From contig JAXMGT010000001.1 of assembly GCA_046347155.1 (NCBI GenBank), positions 1,612,001-1,676,000 on the forward strand: a stretch of DNA of 64,000 nt, given 5' to 3'. This stretch comes from RPQJ01 sp046347155 (GTDB lineage: Bacteria > Pseudomonadota > Gammaproteobacteria > Steroidobacterales > Steroidobacteraceae). The notes beneath the pieces are model-generated. The model worked only from the letters and a program-made list of their open reading frames with translations, did not search any database and had not been told where the DNA came from. Positions within the stretch are counted from its first letter, which is position 1. Each line of letters begins with the position of its first letter. Shown in pieces: positions 39,208-48,106 of the stretch. The translations under genes and the position numbers were made by a program.

Positions 39208-39732
39208 TCAGTCGCGGTCGCGGTTGAACGGCCCGGTCAGGCGGCCGAAGACCTCTTCCTGCAGCGACTTCCAGCGCTGGTAGTTCTTCTGCGCGACCGC
39301 GGTGACGGTCTCCACCGGGTCGACGCCGACCACGTTCTTGAACCGGTCCCGCAGTTCGCGCTGCTCGCGTGCGAACTGCTGGATGCTTTCGTCGAGGTAG
39401 CGACCGACGAATTCCTGCAGCCCGCTGCCGTAGCTTCGGATCACCTGCGACAGGAAGTCGCGGCTCATCAGCGATTCCCCGGCCCCTTCCTGCTCCGCGA
39501 TCACCTGCAGCAGGATGCTGCGCGTGATGTCCTGCTGCGACTTGCGGTCCAGCACGACGAAGTCGATGCGCTCGACCACCAGCCGCCGGACGTCGGCCAG
39601 CGTGACGTAGCGGCTCTCGACGGTGTCGTAGAGCCGGCGGTTCGGGTACTTCCGGATCACCCGCGGCGCTGGCTTCCCGTCGTGTTGCGCGGAGGGGGTC
39701 CGGGTGCGCTTGGTTCTGGGCTTCGTCGTCAT
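39208..39732 (-). CDS. phaR: Polyhydroxyalkanoate synthesis regulator PhaR
   Basis: PhaR-type proteins bind DNA and PHB/PHA granules and repress phasin genes. The 174-residue protein has a basic Lys/Arg/Thr N-terminus, the PHB accumulation regulator DNA-binding domain (RKYPNRRLYDTVESRYVTLADVRRLV, about residues 26-80) and a helical C-terminal half (FVGRYLDESIQQFAREQRELRDRF). ATG 39732 follows AGAGGA; a longer frame upstream would run into gluQ. No PHA synthase or phasin gene lies in the window, so its targets are elsewhere. Confidence 0.92.
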   Translation of the reverse strand: MTTKPRTKRTRTPSAQHDGKPAPRVIRKYPNRRLYDTVESRYVTLADVRRLVVERIDFVVLDRKSQQDITRSILLQVIAEQEGAGESLMSRDFLSQVIRSYGSGLQEFVGRYLDESIQQFAREQRELRDRFKNVVGVDPVETVTAVAQKNYQRWKSLQEEVFGRLTGPFNRDRD

Positions 39733-39761
39733 GGGTCCTCTGTGCTGCAGCTCCTGTGCCT

Positions 39762-40736
39762 TCACTCCGCGCCGGCCGCGACCCGCGGGCCAAGCCCGCG
39801 CATCGCCTCCGGAATCCAGTTCGCCACGGCCCACTCGAGCACCGCGGCTGCGTCCCAGCCGGCGAGTTCCTGCGGCGGCCGTTGCCCGAGGAACCCGAGC
39901 GCGGCCGCAAGCTGGGCCCCCGGGTTCGCCGAGGCGAGCCCGGGCGCATCCGCCGACTTGGAGAGTTTAAGGCCATCCGCGCCGACGGCAATCGGCACGT
40001 GCAGGTAGGACGGTGCGTCGAAGCCGAGCGCCTGCTGCAGCAGCAGTTGCCGCGGCGTGCTCATGAGCAGGTCTGCGCCCCGCACGACATCCGTCACACC
40101 CTGCGCTTCGTCGTCGACGACCACGGCGAGCTGGTACGCGTAGAGGCCGTCGCGCCGCTGCAGGACGAAATCCCCGCTGGTCCGGGCTACGTTCGCGCAG
40201 GTCCAACCCTGGACCCGGTCTTCGAAACAGACGTCCCGGTCCGGTGCGCGGAAGCGACGGGCCAACTCGCCCGGGCGGGCCGGCTCCGGCCGCGGCAGGC
40301 ACTCGGCCGGGTGGTAGAGGTCCTCGCCGCTCGCGCGACCCGCGTTGACGGGCAGTGCGGCGAGCGCGGAACGCGCACAGCTGCAGTCCCGCAGGTGGCC
40401 CGACGCGGCCAGCCGGTCGAGCGCCTCGCCGTATGCGTCCGAACGGGTGCTTTGCCGCAACACCGGCCCGTCCCAGCCGAGACCGAGCCGTTCCAGGGCG
40501 CGCAGGATGTCGTCGGCGGCGCCCGGGCGTTCCCGGGGCGGATCGATGTCCTCGATCCGGACGAGCCACCGGCCACCGAGGGCGCGCGCGTCGACCCAGC
40601 TCGCGACGGCTGCGACCAGGGAACCGAAGTGGAGTGCGCCGCTCGGCGTCGGCGCGAACCGGCCGCAGTGCGGGCGGCCGGTGGGCTCAGCGATACCAGT
40701 CGTCGCGATCGCCGAACTGCTTTTCTCTGCGCTCAC
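39762..40736 (-). CDS. gluQ: Glutamyl-Q tRNA(Asp) synthetase
   Basis: This truncated GluRS-like enzyme attaches glutamate to queuosine in tRNA-Asp. The 324-residue protein has the adenylate motif GRFAPTPSGALHFGSLVAA, the KMSKS-like KLSKS, a zinc-site pattern C-x-C in DCSCARSAL with Y-x3-C in YHPAEC, and no anticodon-binding domain. The first 24 residues, before GRFAPTPSG, are coded inside the end of dksA: the two genes overlap by 50 bases. Queuosine synthesis genes queE/queC lie 18 kb away. The dksA-gluQ pairing is common in Gammaproteobacteria. Confidence 0.94.
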   Translation of the reverse strand: MSAEKSSSAIATTGIAEPTGRPHCGRFAPTPSGALHFGSLVAAVASWVDARALGGRWLVRIEDIDPPRERPGAADDILRALERLGLGWDGPVLRQSTRSDAYGEALDRLAASGHLRDCSCARSALAALPVNAGRASGEDLYHPAECLPRPEPARPGELARRFRAPDRDVCFEDRVQGWTCANVARTSGDFVLQRRDGLYAYQLAVVVDDEAQGVTDVVRGADLLMSTPRQLLLQQALGFDAPSYLHVPIAVGADGLKLSKSADAPGLASANPGAQLAAALGFLGQRPPQELAGWDAAAVLEWAVANWIPEAMRGLGPRVAAGAE

Positions 40737-41403
40737 GCCGCTCCTGGGCCTCGACGCTCAGCGTGGCGACCGGCCGGGCCTCGAGGCGCTTCACGCCGAT
40801 CGGCTCGCCGGTCTCGAGGCAGAACCCGTAGGTGCCGTCCTCGATGCGCTTCAGCGCCTCGTCGATCTTGCGGATCAGCTTGCGCTCGCGGTCACGGGTG
40901 CGCAGCTCGAGGCTGAACTCGGATTCCTGCGTCGCGCGATCGTTCGGATCAGGGAAATTAGCCGCCTCGTCCTTCATGTGCAGCATCGTCCGATCCACTT
41001 CCTGCATCAGGTCCTGCTTCCAGTTGCTCAGGATCAGCCGGAAATGCTCGAGCTGCTCCTTGCTCATGTACTCCTCGCCCTTGCGCGGAACGTACGGTTC
41101 CACGTTGCGAGGGCCTGCGAGCAGGCTGCCACCGGTGATCGGCGGGGGCGGGGACTTGACGACCGAGACGACAGGCGTGGTGCCGGCCGGGGCAGCCGAC
41201 TTCGGCGCCGGCTTCACCGGGACGTCCGGCGCACGCACCGGCACGGGCTTCGCGACGGGACGGGTCGCCGCCTTCTTCGGAGCCGCCGCCGGGCGCGCCT
41301 TGGCCGCCGGCGCCGCCTTGGCGCGGGCAGGCTTGGCGGCGGGTTTGGCAGAAACAGTCTTCTTGGCCTTGGGTGCCTTGGCAGACGGTTTCCTGGCGGG
41401 CAT
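40687..41403 (-). CDS. dksA: RNA polymerase-binding factor DksA with N-terminal extension, no zinc finger
   Basis: DksA enters the RNA polymerase secondary channel and works with ppGpp on rRNA and amino-acid promoters. The 238-residue protein is long for the family (about 150). Residues 1 to about 95 form an Ala/Lys/Pro-rich tail. The DksA part starts at YMSKEQLEHFRLILSNWKQDL, with the coiled-coil tip motif DPNDRA conserved. The zinc-finger positions hold Cys195, Thr198, Ser216 and Ala219 instead of four Cys, as in zinc-independent DksA forms, while GVKRLEARPVATL is kept. It has its own promoter and is divergent from smc. Confidence 0.94.
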   Translation of the reverse strand: MPARKPSAKAPKAKKTVSAKPAAKPARAKAAPAAKARPAAAPKKAATRPVAKPVPVRAPDVPVKPAPKSAAPAGTTPVVSVVKSPPPPITGGSLLAGPRNVEPYVPRKGEEYMSKEQLEHFRLILSNWKQDLMQEVDRTMLHMKDEAANFPDPNDRATQESEFSLELRTRDRERKLIRKIDEALKRIEDGTYGFCLETGEPIGVKRLEARPVATLSVEAQERRERREKQFGDRDDWYR

Positions 41404-41436
41404 CTACTGACTCCGGGACTCGACGAAGGACGCGGG

Positions 41437-41465
41437 ATTATACAGACCGTGCGCGCCCGGTCCAC
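41437..41465 (-). promoter_or_regulatory. Promoter of dksA
   Basis: On the minus strand, a consensus TATAAT (plus positions 41437-41442) lies 33 bases before the start codon, with TGGACC 16 bases upstream as a possible -35. The discriminator after the -10 is GC-rich (CCCGCG). Confidence 0.6.
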
Positions 41466-41592
41466 CCGGCTTTTTCAGCCTCTCCGGGCCGTCGCGGCCG
41501 CCCCGCCGTCCGGCCGTCCGGTGCTGTGGCGTGGCGCGCTTTCTTTTACACTTCGCGTCCATCCCATTCCGCCTCCCCGCCCCGGGTGACCG

Positions 41593-44500
41593 ATGCGCCT
41601 GACCAAGATCAAGCTGGCCGGATTCAAGTCCTTCGTGGATCCGACCGCCGTCAGTTTCCCGTCGAGCCTGGTGGGCGTGGTGGGTCCGAACGGCTGCGGC
41701 AAGTCGAACATCATCGACGCGGTGCGCTGGGTCATGGGCGAGATTTCGGCCAAGCACCTGCGCGGCGACTCGATGGCCGACGTGATCTTCAATGGCTCGG
41801 GGTCCCGCAAGCCGGTCGGGCAGGCCTCGGTGGAACTCGTGTTCGACAACTCCGACGGCAAGCTCGGCGGCGAGTACGCGAGCTACGCCGAGGTGTCGCT
41901 CAAGCGCATCGTCTCGCGCGACGGGCAGTCGTCGTACTTCCTGAATGGCGTGCGCTGCCGTCGCAAGGACATCACGCAGCTGTTCCTCGGCACCGGCCTC
42001 GGGTCGCGCAGCTACGCGATCATCGAGCAGAACATGATCTCGCGCGTCATCGAGGCCAAGGCCGACGAGATGCGCTACTTCCTCGAGGAGGCGGCCGGCA
42101 TCTCGAAGTACAAGGAGCGGCGCCGCGAGACGGAGAGCCGGATCTCGCACACGCGCGAGAACCTCGCGCGCCTCTCCGACCTGCGCGACGAAGTCGAGAA
42201 GCAGCTGCGCCACCTGCAGCGTCAGGCCGCGACCGCACGCCGATACCAGGCGCTGAAGCAGGAGGAGCGGCAGGTGCACGCCGAACTGCTCGCGCTCAAG
42301 CTGCGCGAGGTCGAGACGGAGTCCGGTGCCCGGCAGGCGATCCTCGGCGAACGCGACCTCGCGCTGCAGTCGGCGCTGGCCGAGCAACGATCGGTCGAAG
42401 CGGCGATCGAACGCGCACGTCGCGACCACGATGCGCACGCCGAGGTGCTCGGCGAGGTGCAGGGCCGCTATTACCAGGTGGGGGCGGAGATCTCGAGGAG
42501 CGAGCAGGCGATCGAGCACGCGCGGGAAATCCGCGGCCGGCAGCGCGCGGAACTGGCCCGCGCGGTGCAGGGGCTCGAGGAAGCCGAGGTCCACCGGCGC
42601 CGGGACACGGCCCAGGCGGCCGAACTCGAGGTGGCGCTGGCCGACCTCGGCCCCGGGCTCGAGGCGGCGCGGTCGGCCGAGCAGGCGTCGACGGCGCAGC
42701 TCTCCGACGCCGAGGCGCGCATGCAGGACTGGGCCGAGCGCTGGGAGGCCTTCAACCACTCGCTGCGGTCCGCGTCCTCGACGGCCGAGGCGGAGCGCGC
42801 GCGGCTCGGCGAAATGGACATCCAGCTCAAGCGGCTGGGCGAGCAGCGTGATCGGGGCACGCAGGAGCACACCACCCTGTCGGCGGCCGACGTCGACGCG
42901 AAGCTCGCCGAGATCGCGGCGGCCGAAGGCGCCGCGCGCGCGGCGCTCGAGTCGACCCGGGCCCGCATCGCCGATCTGGGCACGCGTCTCACGACTGAAA
43001 GGACGCGTGAACGCGAACTCGCCGACGCGGCCCAGGCGGCCCGGCGCGCCGCGCAAGACGCCGAAGGCCGCGTCGTGTCGCTCGAGGCGCTGCAGCGCGC
43101 AGCCCTCGGGCAGGGCCAGGGCAAGGTCGTCGAGTGGCTCGCGGCCCGCGGCCTCGGGGCGAACCAGCGCCTCGCGCAGCAACTGAGCGTGGACGCCGGC
43201 TGGGAACGTGCCGTCGAGACGGTGCTCGGGTCGTACCTCGAGGCCGTCTGCGTCGAGTCGATCGACGACGTGGCGGGCATGCTCGAGAGCCTCAGCGCCG
43301 GCACGGTCACGTTCTTCGCCGCCGGCGCGGCCGAGGCCGGCACGCCGGCCGGTCACACGGCGCTCCGCGCCCGCGTGCGTGGCCCGGCGGGCCTCGACGC
43401 ACTGTTCGAGGGCATTGCATCGGCCGACACGTTGTCCGAGGCCCTTGCCCAGCGTCGCCACCTGCGTGCCGGCCAGTCCGTGATCACCCGGGATGGCGTG
43501 TGGATCGGACCGGACTGGCTGCGCGTCAGCCGGGATCGCGACGCGCACGAGGGCGTCATCGAGCGTGAACAGGAACTCCGCCGCCAGCGCTCGGAGTTCG
43601 AACGTCGCGTCGCCGCCCACCGTGAGCTCGAGGCGGCGCTCGAGGCGCAGCGTGGTGCGTTGCGCGGCATCGAAGACCAGTTGACGAGCGGCCAGCATGC
43701 ATTGTCGCAGGCCGGCGCGGATCACATGTCGCTGCGCTCGCAGCTCGACGGGCTGCGGGCCCGCGCCGAGCAGCGCGCGGCCCGGATGGAGCGACTCGCG
43801 AACGAGCTCGCCGAACTCGAGCATGCGATCGAGGAGGCGACCGCCGGCAATCGCGCGTCGCGCGCGCGACTGGCCGAGGCCGTGGACGCGATGGCGGCGC
43901 TCGAAGATCGTCGCCGCGAACTCGAGCAGGAGCGGGACGCGCTGCGGGGCGCGCTCGCGGCGGCACGCCAGCAGGCCGAGCGGGACCGCAACGAGGCGCG
44001 CGAGGTGGCAATCAGGGTCGAGTCGCGTCGTGCAAGCCTCGAGTCGCTGCTTGCGGGCATCGCGCGCCTCGACGGTCAGATGGCCCAGTTCGTCGCGCGC
44101 CGGGACGACCTCGAGATGCAGCTCGCCTCGGGCGAGACGGCCGAGTCGGAGCTGCGCCAGCACCTCGACGACGCGCTGGCGCGCCGCGTCGCGGTGGAGG
44201 AGGAACTCGCGACGGCGCGGCGTGCCGCAGAGGCGGTCGACGCGGAGCTGCGGGCACTCGAGGAACGGCGTATGGGCACCGAGGCCGCCGTGCAGGAAGC
44301 GCGTGATGCCCTCGAGAACGTCAAGTTTTCGGTGCAGGAGCTGCGCCTGCGCCGCGAGGCGCTGCTCGAGCAGTTCACCGCGACGAAGCTCGAGATCGGT
44401 GACGTCACGGCGGCGCTCCCGCCGGAGGCCGCGGTCGCGCCGTGGGAGGTCCGGCTCGCGGAGACGGCGGAAAAGATCGAGCGGCTGGGCCAGGTCAACC

Positions 44501-45099
44501 TGGCGGCCATCGACGAGTTCAAGGAGCAGTCGGAGCGCAAGGAGTACCTGGACCGCCAGTTCACCGACCTGAACGACGCGCTCTCGACGCTCGAGGATGC
44601 GATGCGCAAGATCGACCGCGAAACGCGCACGCGCTTCCAGGACACGTTCGACCGGGTCAATGCGGGCCTGAAGGAGAAGTTCCCGCGCCTGTTCGGCGGC
44701 GGCCACGCCTACCTCGAGCTGGTCGGCGACGACGTGCTCGAGTCGGGCGTCGCGATCATGGCCCGCCCGCCCGGCAAGCGGAACAGCTCGATCAGCCAGC
44801 TGTCCGGCGGCGAAAAGGCGCTGACGGCGGTCGCGCTCGTGTTCTCGATCTTCGAACTGAACCCGGCCCCGTTCTGCCTGCTCGACGAGGTCGATGCGCC
44901 GCTCGACGAGAACAACGTCGGGCGGTTCTGCGACATCGTGCGCGAGATGTCGAGCCGCGTTCAGTTCGTGTTCGTCACCCACAACAAGGCGACGATGGAA
45001 CTCGCGAACCAGTTGCTCGGCGTGACCATGAACGAGCCGGGTGTGTCGCGCCTCGTCGCCGTCGACGTCGACGAGGCCGTGCGCCTCGCCGCGGTTTGA
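41593..45099 (+). CDS. smc: Chromosome segregation protein SMC
   Basis: SMC is the condensin ATPase that organises chromosomes. The 1168-residue protein has the N-terminal Walker A (VVGPNGCGKSNIIDAVRWVMGE), two long coiled coils (about residues 165-490 and 680-1010), a hinge (about 505-660, with the VETVLGSYLEAVCVESIDD core), and a C-terminal half-ATPase with the signature LSGGEKALTAVALVF and Walker B PFCLLDEVDAPLD. scpA and scpB are not in the window. A TACACT box at 41547-41552 could be its -10. zipA starts 9 bases behind the stop. Confidence 0.96.
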   Translation: MRLTKIKLAGFKSFVDPTAVSFPSSLVGVVGPNGCGKSNIIDAVRWVMGEISAKHLRGDSMADVIFNGSGSRKPVGQASVELVFDNSDGKLGGEYASYAEVSLKRIVSRDGQSSYFLNGVRCRRKDITQLFLGTGLGSRSYAIIEQNMISRVIEAKADEMRYFLEEAAGISKYKERRRETESRISHTRENLARLSDLRDEVEKQLRHLQRQAATARRYQALKQEERQVHAELLALKLREVETESGARQAILGERDLALQSALAEQRSVEAAIERARRDHDAHAEVLGEVQGRYYQVGAEISRSEQAIEHAREIRGRQRAELARAVQGLEEAEVHRRRDTAQAAELEVALADLGPGLEAARSAEQASTAQLSDAEARMQDWAERWEAFNHSLRSASSTAEAERARLGEMDIQLKRLGEQRDRGTQEHTTLSAADVDAKLAEIAAAEGAARAALESTRARIADLGTRLTTERTRERELADAAQAARRAAQDAEGRVVSLEALQRAALGQGQGKVVEWLAARGLGANQRLAQQLSVDAGWERAVETVLGSYLEAVCVESIDDVAGMLESLSAGTVTFFAAGAAEAGTPAGHTALRARVRGPAGLDALFEGIASADTLSEALAQRRHLRAGQSVITRDGVWIGPDWLRVSRDRDAHEGVIEREQELRRQRSEFERRVAAHRELEAALEAQRGALRGIEDQLTSGQHALSQAGADHMSLRSQLDGLRARAEQRAARMERLANELAELEHAIEEATAGNRASRARLAEAVDAMAALEDRRRELEQERDALRGALAAARQQAERDRNEAREVAIRVESRRASLESLLAGIARLDGQMAQFVARRDDLEMQLASGETAESELRQHLDDALARRVAVEEELATARRAAEAVDAELRALEERRMGTEAAVQEARDALENVKFSVQELRLRREALLEQFTATKLEIGDVTAALPPEAAVAPWEVRLAETAEKIERLGQVNLAAIDEFKEQSERKEYLDRQFTDLNDALSTLEDAMRKIDRETRTRFQDTFDRVNAGLKEKFPRLFGGGHAYLELVGDDVLESGVAIMARPPGKRNSSISQLSGGEKALTAVALVFSIFELNPAPFCLLDEVDAPLDENNVGRFCDIVREMSSRVQFVFVTHNKATMELANQLLGVTMNEPGVSRLVAVDVDEAVRLAAV

Positions 45100-45108
45100 C
45101 GAGGGACG

Positions 45109-46074
45109 ATGGCGGAACTCCGCTGGATACTGCTCGGCGCCGGTGTTGCGCTCATTATCGGCCTGTACCTGTGGGGCACGCGCTCACGGCTGCGGTCCGC
45201 GGCGATCGAGCGCACCCGGAGCGTCACGGTACCGACGACAGCCGGCGACGGACCCGGGGACGCGGACCCCGAGCGATACGAGCCCGAGGCGCACGTCGAA
45301 ATGCCCGGGCATGCGATGCGACCGGTGGCGCCGGACATCGACGCGGACGAGTGGGACACGGTCGTTGAAGCCGGCACCGGCGGCCGGCGCGAACCAACGC
45401 TCGGCGAGCGCCTGACGGCGCGTACCGAGCGCGTCGAGTCGTTCGAGCCATTCGACGACCCGGATCGGACCGAGCGGCTCGAACGGACCGCCCGATTCGA
45501 GCGAACGGAACGTGCCGAACGCGTCGAGCGGACCGAACGCCTCGAGCCGACCGAGCGTTTCGAGCGTACCGAACGCGCGGAGCGCCGGCCGTCCGGAACT
45601 GCCGAGGCCCCGTCGCCGGCGCGCGACGATGAGTCCCAGACCGAGGTCGAGGCGCGGGCCCAGAGCATCGTGGCCCTGCGCGTCGTTGCGCCACTGCCCT
45701 CGCGGTTCGAGGGTTCGCTGCTCGCGGACGCCCTGGCGGCCGAGCAGTTCGAATTCGGGCGCTTCCAGATATTCCACCGGCTCGATGCCGCAGGGCAGCC
45801 GCTCATCAGCCTCGCGAGCCTGCGCGAGCCGGGCACCTTCGATCCGGCGACGATGTCGGGTGCGGCCTATGCTGGACTCGTGCTGTTCGCGGTGCTGCCG
45901 GGACCGCTGTCCGCACAACAGGCCTTCGAGGACCTGCTGGTCGCGGCCCGGTCGCTCGCGGGACGCCTCGGCGGCCACGTGCAGGACAATCGCGGCGTCC
46001 CGCTGGTCGCCCAGCGGATCGCCCGGCTGCGCGAGGAGATGGCCGCGATCGATCGCGCCGCGGGCCGACGCTGA
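45109..46074 (+). CDS. zipA: Cell division protein ZipA with repetitive charged linker
   Basis: ZipA ties FtsZ filaments to the inner membrane at the division site. The 321-residue protein has the expected plan: an N-terminal membrane segment after four residues (WILLGAGVALIIGLYLW), a charged region, a long linker and a C-terminal FtsZ-binding domain (about residues 180-315). In place of the usual Pro/Gln-rich linker, residues 120 to about 159 consist of a hexapeptide repeat of the form R-T-E-R-x-E. It lies between smc and ligA, a typical gammaproteobacterial order. Confidence 0.9.
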   Translation: MAELRWILLGAGVALIIGLYLWGTRSRLRSAAIERTRSVTVPTTAGDGPGDADPERYEPEAHVEMPGHAMRPVAPDIDADEWDTVVEAGTGGRREPTLGERLTARTERVESFEPFDDPDRTERLERTARFERTERAERVERTERLEPTERFERTERAERRPSGTAEAPSPARDDESQTEVEARAQSIVALRVVAPLPSRFEGSLLADALAAEQFEFGRFQIFHRLDAAGQPLISLASLREPGTFDPATMSGAAYAGLVLFAVLPGPLSAQQAFEDLLVAARSLAGRLGGHVQDNRGVPLVAQRIARLREEMAAIDRAAGRR

Positions 46075-46078
46075 CCCG

Positions 46079-48106
46079 ATGGCCGGCGCCCCCGCCAGGC
46101 GGATCGAGGAACTGCGCCGGACGATCGAGCGGCACGATTACCGTTACTACGTGCTCGACGATCCGGAGGTCCCGGATGCCACCTACGACGCGCTGATGCG
46201 CGAGCTGCGCGAGCTCGAGGCCGCGCACCCCGGCCTCGTGACGCCGGATTCGCCGACGCAGCGGGTGTCGGGCCGCCCGTCCGCCGGGTTCGCCGAAGTC
46301 GTCCACGCGGTGCCGATGCTCTCGCTCGACAACGCGTTCTCGACCGAGGACGTCGCCGGGTTCGACCGGCGGGTGCGCGAGAGACTCGACGTGGCGGCGG
46401 TCGGCTATTCCGCGGAGCCGAAGATCGACGGGCTTGCGATCAGTGTCCGCTACGAGGACGGGCGTTTCGTCCGCGCGGCGACCCGTGGCGACGGCAGCCG
46501 CGGCGAGGACGTGACCGCGAACGTGCGCACAGTGGCGGCGCTGCCGCTGCGACTGCGCGGCCGCGCACCGGCGGTGCTCGAGGTGCGGGGCGAGGTCTAC
46601 ATGGCGAGGGCCTCGTTCGAGCGCCTCAATGCGCGCGCCGCCGCGGCCGGCGAGAAGACGTTCGCGAATCCGCGCAACGCGGCGGCGGGCAGCCTGCGCC
46701 AGCTGGATCCGGCCGTCACCGCGGGCCGGGCGCTCGACGTCTTCTTCTACGGCGTTGGCGAGACCGACGGCTGGAAGCTGCCTTCGAGGCACAGCGAGGT
46801 GATCGGCGCGCTGCGCGAGTTTGGTCTGCGGACCTGCCAGGAGACCTCGGTCGTCGAGGGGCTCGAGGGTTGCCTGGCGTACTACGAACGCCTGCAGGCC
46901 GCGCGAGCCGGGCTAGACTACGACATCGATGGCGTCGTCTACAAGGTGGACCGGCTCGACTGGCAGCGCGAGCTCGGATTCGTGGCACGCGCACCGCGCT
47001 GGGCCGTCGCACACAAGTTCCCGGCCCAGGAAGAGGTCACGGTGGTCCGCGGGGTCGACTTCCAGGTCGGTCGCACGGGCGCCCTCACGCCGGTCGCCCG
47101 GCTCGACCCGGTGTTCGTCGGGGGCGTGACGGTCAGCAACGTGACGCTGCACAACATGGACGAACTCGAGCGCAAGGACGTCCGTGTCGGCGACACCGTC
47201 GTCGTTCGACGGGCCGGCGACGTGATCCCGGAGGTCGTCCGCGTGCTGCCCGAACGCCGGCCGGACGGCGCGAAGCCGGTCCGCCTGCCCGAGCATTGCC
47301 CGGTGTGTGGTTCGCGGGTCACGCGTGACGAGGGCGAGGCGGTGGCTCGCTGCAGCGGCGGACTCGTATGCAGTGCGCAACGCCGCGAGGCGCTGCTGCA
47401 CTTCGCATCGCGGCGCGCGATGGACATCGACGGGCTGGGCGAGAAGATCGTCGAGCAGCTCGTCGCGTCGGGGCGGGTGCAGACGCCCGCCGACCTGTAC
47501 ACGCTCGACGCCGCGGAACTCGCCGCGCTCGACCGGATGGGCGAGAAGTCGGCCGCGAACCTCGTCGAGGCGCTGGCGAAGAGCCGGGCGACGACGTTGC
47601 CCAGGTTCCTGTACGCGCTCGGCATCCGCGACGTCGGCGAGGCGACGGCGCTCGCGCTGGCCAGCCATTTCGGTCGGCTCGAGACGCTGGTCGCGGCGCG
47701 CGAGGAGGAGATCCAGCAGGTCCGCGACATCGGGCCCGTCGTCGCGCGCCACGTGCGGGAGTTCTTCGACGAACCGCACAACCGCGCGGTGGTCGAGGCG
47801 CTGCGCGCGACCGGCGTGCACTGGCCGGAGCGCGACCCGGTTGTGGCCGCGACCGCACCGGTCGAGGGTCCGTTGGCCGGCGAGGTGCTCGTGATCACCG
47901 GCGCGCTCGAATCGATGACCCGCGACGAGGCACGGGACGCGGCACGTGCGGCCGGCGCGAGCGTGACGGACTCGGTGTCCAGGAAGACGACGCTGCTCGT
48001 CGCGGGAGCCGAGGCGGGGTCGAAGCTCCGCAAGGCGACGGAACTCGGCGTCCGGATCGTGGACGAGCGCGAGTTCCTCACGCTCCTCGGGCGGGACGGG
48101 CGCTGA
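46079..48106 (+). CDS. ligA: NAD-dependent DNA ligase LigA
   Basis: LigA seals nicks during replication and repair using NAD. The 675-residue protein has the Ia domain (RHDYRYYVLDDPEVPDATYD), the adenylation domain with the active Lys in AEPKIDGLAIS, an OB fold, a Cys4 zinc finger (CPVCGSR with later Cys in ARCSGGLVCSAQ), helix-hairpin-helix motifs and a C-terminal BRCT domain (GEVLVITGALESMTRDEARD). It begins 4 bases behind zipA. The next gene, an oligopeptide permease, starts at the base after the stop. Confidence 0.97.
   Translation: MAGAPARRIEELRRTIERHDYRYYVLDDPEVPDATYDALMRELRELEAAHPGLVTPDSPTQRVSGRPSAGFAEVVHAVPMLSLDNAFSTEDVAGFDRRVRERLDVAAVGYSAEPKIDGLAISVRYEDGRFVRAATRGDGSRGEDVTANVRTVAALPLRLRGRAPAVLEVRGEVYMARASFERLNARAAAAGEKTFANPRNAAAGSLRQLDPAVTAGRALDVFFYGVGETDGWKLPSRHSEVIGALREFGLRTCQETSVVEGLEGCLAYYERLQAARAGLDYDIDGVVYKVDRLDWQRELGFVARAPRWAVAHKFPAQEEVTVVRGVDFQVGRTGALTPVARLDPVFVGGVTVSNVTLHNMDELERKDVRVGDTVVVRRAGDVIPEVVRVLPERRPDGAKPVRLPEHCPVCGSRVTRDEGEAVARCSGGLVCSAQRREALLHFASRRAMDIDGLGEKIVEQLVASGRVQTPADLYTLDAAELAALDRMGEKSAANLVEALAKSRATTLPRFLYALGIRDVGEATALALASHFGRLETLVAAREEEIQQVRDIGPVVARHVREFFDEPHNRAVVEALRATGVHWPERDPVVAATAPVEGPLAGEVLVITGALESMTRDEARDAARAAGASVTDSVSRKTTLLVAGAEAGSKLRKATELGVRIVDEREFLTLLGRDGR

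Noticed and set aside
41404..44982. A 1192-codon open frame on the minus strand opposite smc
   Set aside because: It is Arg/Leu/Ala-rich without any domain, and it mirrors smc codon by codon; such frames are expected opposite GC-rich genes. smc on the plus strand is complete with all ATPase motifs.
45466..45588. Direct repeats in zipA as a CRISPR or non-coding repeat
   Set aside because: The units are contiguous, degenerate at third positions and in frame, so they are coding repeats.
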